This document shows positions 62,601 to 64,000 of a DNA stretch of 64,000 bases, piece after piece. Within the stretch, counting starts at the first letter, position 1; the number at the start of each line of letters is the position of its first letter. Under the pieces are notes generated by a model. The model had not been told where the DNA came from. It ran no database searches and saw nothing but the letters and a program-made list of their open reading frames with translations. This DNA comes from Pterois miles (lineage: Eukaryota > Chordata > Actinopteri > Perciformes > Scorpaenidae): NCBI GenBank assembly GCA_947000775.1, contig CAMQGK010000008.1:8582501-8646500 (forward strand), in the 5' to 3' direction. The position numbers were made by a program, and so were the translations under genes.

Positions 62601-63602
62601 CCAACAACAGACCAGTCCGACTTGCAGGGATAGATATACGCTCATCCCGGGAAGCTATCTGCTCTCCTTGGCCCACAGAATCTTGATTGGTCCCACTCAT
62701 TGCGGGAGAATAATGGGTAGCCGGCACGTTTTCTACTGAGAAAGGCTTTGCAGTACGATTGTTGTAAGAACTCTGCATTTCACTGGTTTGATGTTGGACT
62801 GTGCCATTGATGTTTGTAGAATAGTGCTGCATTTGCTGTTGCTCTTGATGATATGATTGCTGCTGCTGATACATTGGCTGCTGTTCATACTGTTGCTGCT
62901 GAAACTGTTGTTGGTATTGTTGTTGTTGGTAGTTCTGCTGTTGCTCATAGTACTGCTGTTCCTGATATTGTTGGTACTGCTGTTGCTGTTGGCTTTGTTG
63001 GTGTATATTTACATCCATATAAGCATGGCCCTCTGTTGTGGGCTGCATGTGGGAGTGCTCTTCTATCTTTTTTTCAACCATCGGCACTCCTTCCACGGGA
63101 ATCCCCTGGCGCCTAAGCTCCTCATGTTCAGCCGAAATCTCATCCATCCTCTGACGCCGTTGGGCAAACATTACAGCGCCCTTGCCCTTGGTTTCAGGCA
63201 AACAATCCATCTCTGCTTGGTTGTTCAGGTTCCTTTCAATCTCAAGGAGACCCTTGTCCCAGTTGATAGTTAGCACACCTTTACTACTATGGGCATTGGT
63301 GAGGAAATGCTTGTCTATTTCAGAACTGTTTGGAGCCACAAGGGTAAATTCAACAGTGTGGGTTTCTCCTTTGTCGTCTTCGTTTTCCTCGTCGTCTTCG
63401 TCGCTGAACTCAGGTTCGTCTTCTCCTGTGCCGTAGCTCACAAGTGTGTATTTCTTGGCCCTCTGCCGATGTTTCTTGAACATCAACACCCCCTTGTTGT
63501 TGGGGTTGGGCGGAGCAGCAGTGAGAAGGAGAGCAATACGTTTACATTTGGACTTGGCCTCCTTCACCTGCTTCTCGGACAGACTCTCGCTGCGCCTGAG
63601 CC
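56046..63602 (-). CDS. synpo2: Synaptopodin-2 (myopodin), 3' part of the gene
   Basis: The large exon starts (G)LRRSESLSEKQVKEAKSKCK, then GVLMFKKHRQRAKKYTLVSY, TKGKGAVMFAQRRQRMDEI, NRTAKPFSVENVPATHYSP, ASRDERISIPASRTGLLLDS, PMFTFKEAPKVSPNPALLNL, GPEEDYLSLGAEACNF, KTPPPVAPKPVINPNSPPWS, GADMFAKRQSRMEKFVVDSE, KYTPNVRAPPSRAYNPIQSP, NVIDVMKHQPYQINSSLFTF and AQVWKPTAVDKE. All follow the human SYNPO2 order. The N-terminal PDZ exons lie beyond the window. The protein is a Z-disc and actin-bundle scaffold that binds alpha-actinin, filamin and actin. The exon is interrupted by an apparent one-base frameshift at 60576-60582 and contains a very long Gln/Pro/Trp-rich insert. A second 3' exon at 56046-56645 gives an alternative C-terminus. 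Confidence 0.95.
57970..58118. mobile_element. Short MITE with GGCAATATG inverted ends
   Basis: GGCAATATG at 57977-57985 and its inverse CATATTGCC at 58101-58109 bound an AT-rich core with TATCATGATATAG, ATATAGATCACAATA and GGCGATATATATTG. It matches a frequent fish repeat that begins GGGCTGGGCAATATG. Confidence 0.55.
58580..59029 (+). CDS. Unrecognised antisense intronic ORF with one membrane segment
   Basis: 149 codons from an ATG with A at -3 (AAGATGA) to TGA. Residues 1-60 are very basic (KRQRKGKPTKDKR, KGKGKRKEYKQ), then comes a hydrophobic stretch about 22 long (IFVNITGLVIFSIMCLFVYH), then a mixed basic tail. An AATAAA lies at 59082-59087, 53 bases past the stop. I recognise no family. 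A-rich sequence can give such an ORF by chance, and no codon-use or homology test was possible. Confidence 0.2.
   Translation: MRRKETRNRRNPKSMLKRQRKGKPTKDKRHFNGTAVDHTESALRRGTHKGKGKRKEYKQSFTKNIFVNITGLVIFSIMCLFVYHLSSTYIIQKLEKMYESEATYRRVDNTIYLSIIRKKISYRYKIKSSLHWLKLKFKPTISGPQQSPS
59904..63602 (-). CDS. synpo2: synpo2 giant exon (frameshifted in this sequence)
   Basis: It opens after a TTTACGTAG acceptor in phase 2 and would run about 1,240 codons to TGA at 59904-59906. As written, the upstream frame stops at 60547-60549. The conserved downstream frame (KPLNVIDVMKHQPYQ and on) is offset by one base, and the shift falls in the T7 tract 60576-60582 (A7 in the coding sense). A 6-base tract would keep the frame. 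The downstream frame reads open for 223 codons to its own stop, so this looks like a sequence error or a recent allele, not an old pseudogene. Confidence 0.9.
60980..62160 (-). repeat. synpo2: Trp-spaced Pro/Gln-rich coding array in synpo2
   Basis: About 390 residues built of degenerate units such as QPPWAQQVQPESQ, QPPWVQQPQHQ and NSWAQEQTQAQ. About 25 Trp residues recur every 10-25 positions. The units are diverged at DNA level (imperfect GGNGGYTG on the plus strand), so it is an old protein-level repeat, not a fresh satellite. Confidence 0.8.
62826..63002 (-). repeat. synpo2: Gln/Tyr-rich coding tract in synpo2
   Basis: About 59 residues, mostly Gln with regularly placed Tyr (pattern QQYQQYQEQQYYEQ and QQSYHQEQQQMQHY). 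It is encoded mainly by CAG/CAA plus TAT. The composition is prion-like. Confidence 0.85.
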
Positions 63603-64000
63603 CTACGTAAAGAAGAGAGTTCCGTGTTTAGACAAGAGAATCAATATAATGCTTCACCTGACATCATAGGTATTGATAAAATATAGTGGAGTTAAGATCA
63701 ACACAAATCACTTTTTTTGTCCTTTTCAGCTCTTTAATCACAAGGACAACTTCAAGGCATTCCTTACACACTGTATCTGTACTGATCATTTAACTGTCGC
63801 TGACAAATTTACTTTAAATTATGAATATGGAAAGCTATATTATATTCATCTTGAATGTCAGTTGGAAAATAAAATTGAATTTCCTCATATAATCCCCATT
63901 TTGGTTTATTACTCATCCAAAGAGTAAAAATAGAATATGGTGACAGATGACAAAATTAAGTTTCAAAACAAAGTTAAGCAAGGCACGACAAAATTCATTT
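63603..64000 (-). other. synpo2: synpo2 intron (truncated by the window end)
   Basis: Sequence upstream of the giant exon. No exon is evident; the short plus-strand ORF at 63673-63927 has no recognisable features. Confidence 0.6.

Overview
The window is eukaryotic and almost certainly from a teleost fish. Genes are split into short exons with GT-AG introns. The introns hold tRNA-derived SINEs, LINE 3' ends, TTAA-flanked miniature transposons and long microsatellites of the kinds common in bony fish; percomorph is my guess. Nothing points to prokaryotic, viral or plasmid content.

Three protein genes lie on the minus strand, all transcribed right to left: synpo2 (63.6 to 56.0 kb, 5' part outside the window), myoz2 (about 53.0 to 45.3 kb) and usp53 (about 36.5 to 0.8 kb). 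This is the order and relative orientation I know from human 4q26 (SYNPO2-MYOZ2-USP53), so it is conserved microsynteny. I rebuilt usp53 as 16 coding exons (1046 codons) and myoz2 as 5 coding exons (263 codons). Every splice junction keeps phase, and protein lengths are close to the human ones. For synpo2 the window holds the giant penultimate coding exon and an alternative downstream C-terminal exon. I could not decide which teleost a/b paralogue each gene is.

Functionally, synpo2 and myoz2 encode Z-disc proteins of striated muscle (actin/alpha-actinin/filamin scaffold; calcineurin-binding calsarcin). usp53 encodes a USP-family deubiquitinase linked in mammals to tight junctions, hearing and bile-duct biology.

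The most notable observations are these. (1) The synpo2 exon carries a long Trp-spaced Pro/Gln array and a Gln/Tyr-rich block that I do not know from the mammalian protein. (2) A one-base excess in a 7-base homopolymer breaks the synpo2 frame just before a conserved C-terminal block. (3) Two in-phase, spliceable coding blocks of an unrecognised gene or pseudogene lie between myoz2 and usp53 (38.4 to 38.7 kb). (4) An antisense ORF of about 150 codons with one membrane segment sits in a synpo2 intron. (5) A perfect MEF2-type site lies upstream of the predicted myoz2 first exon. Most other sequence is intron or intergenic DNA with recognisable repeats.
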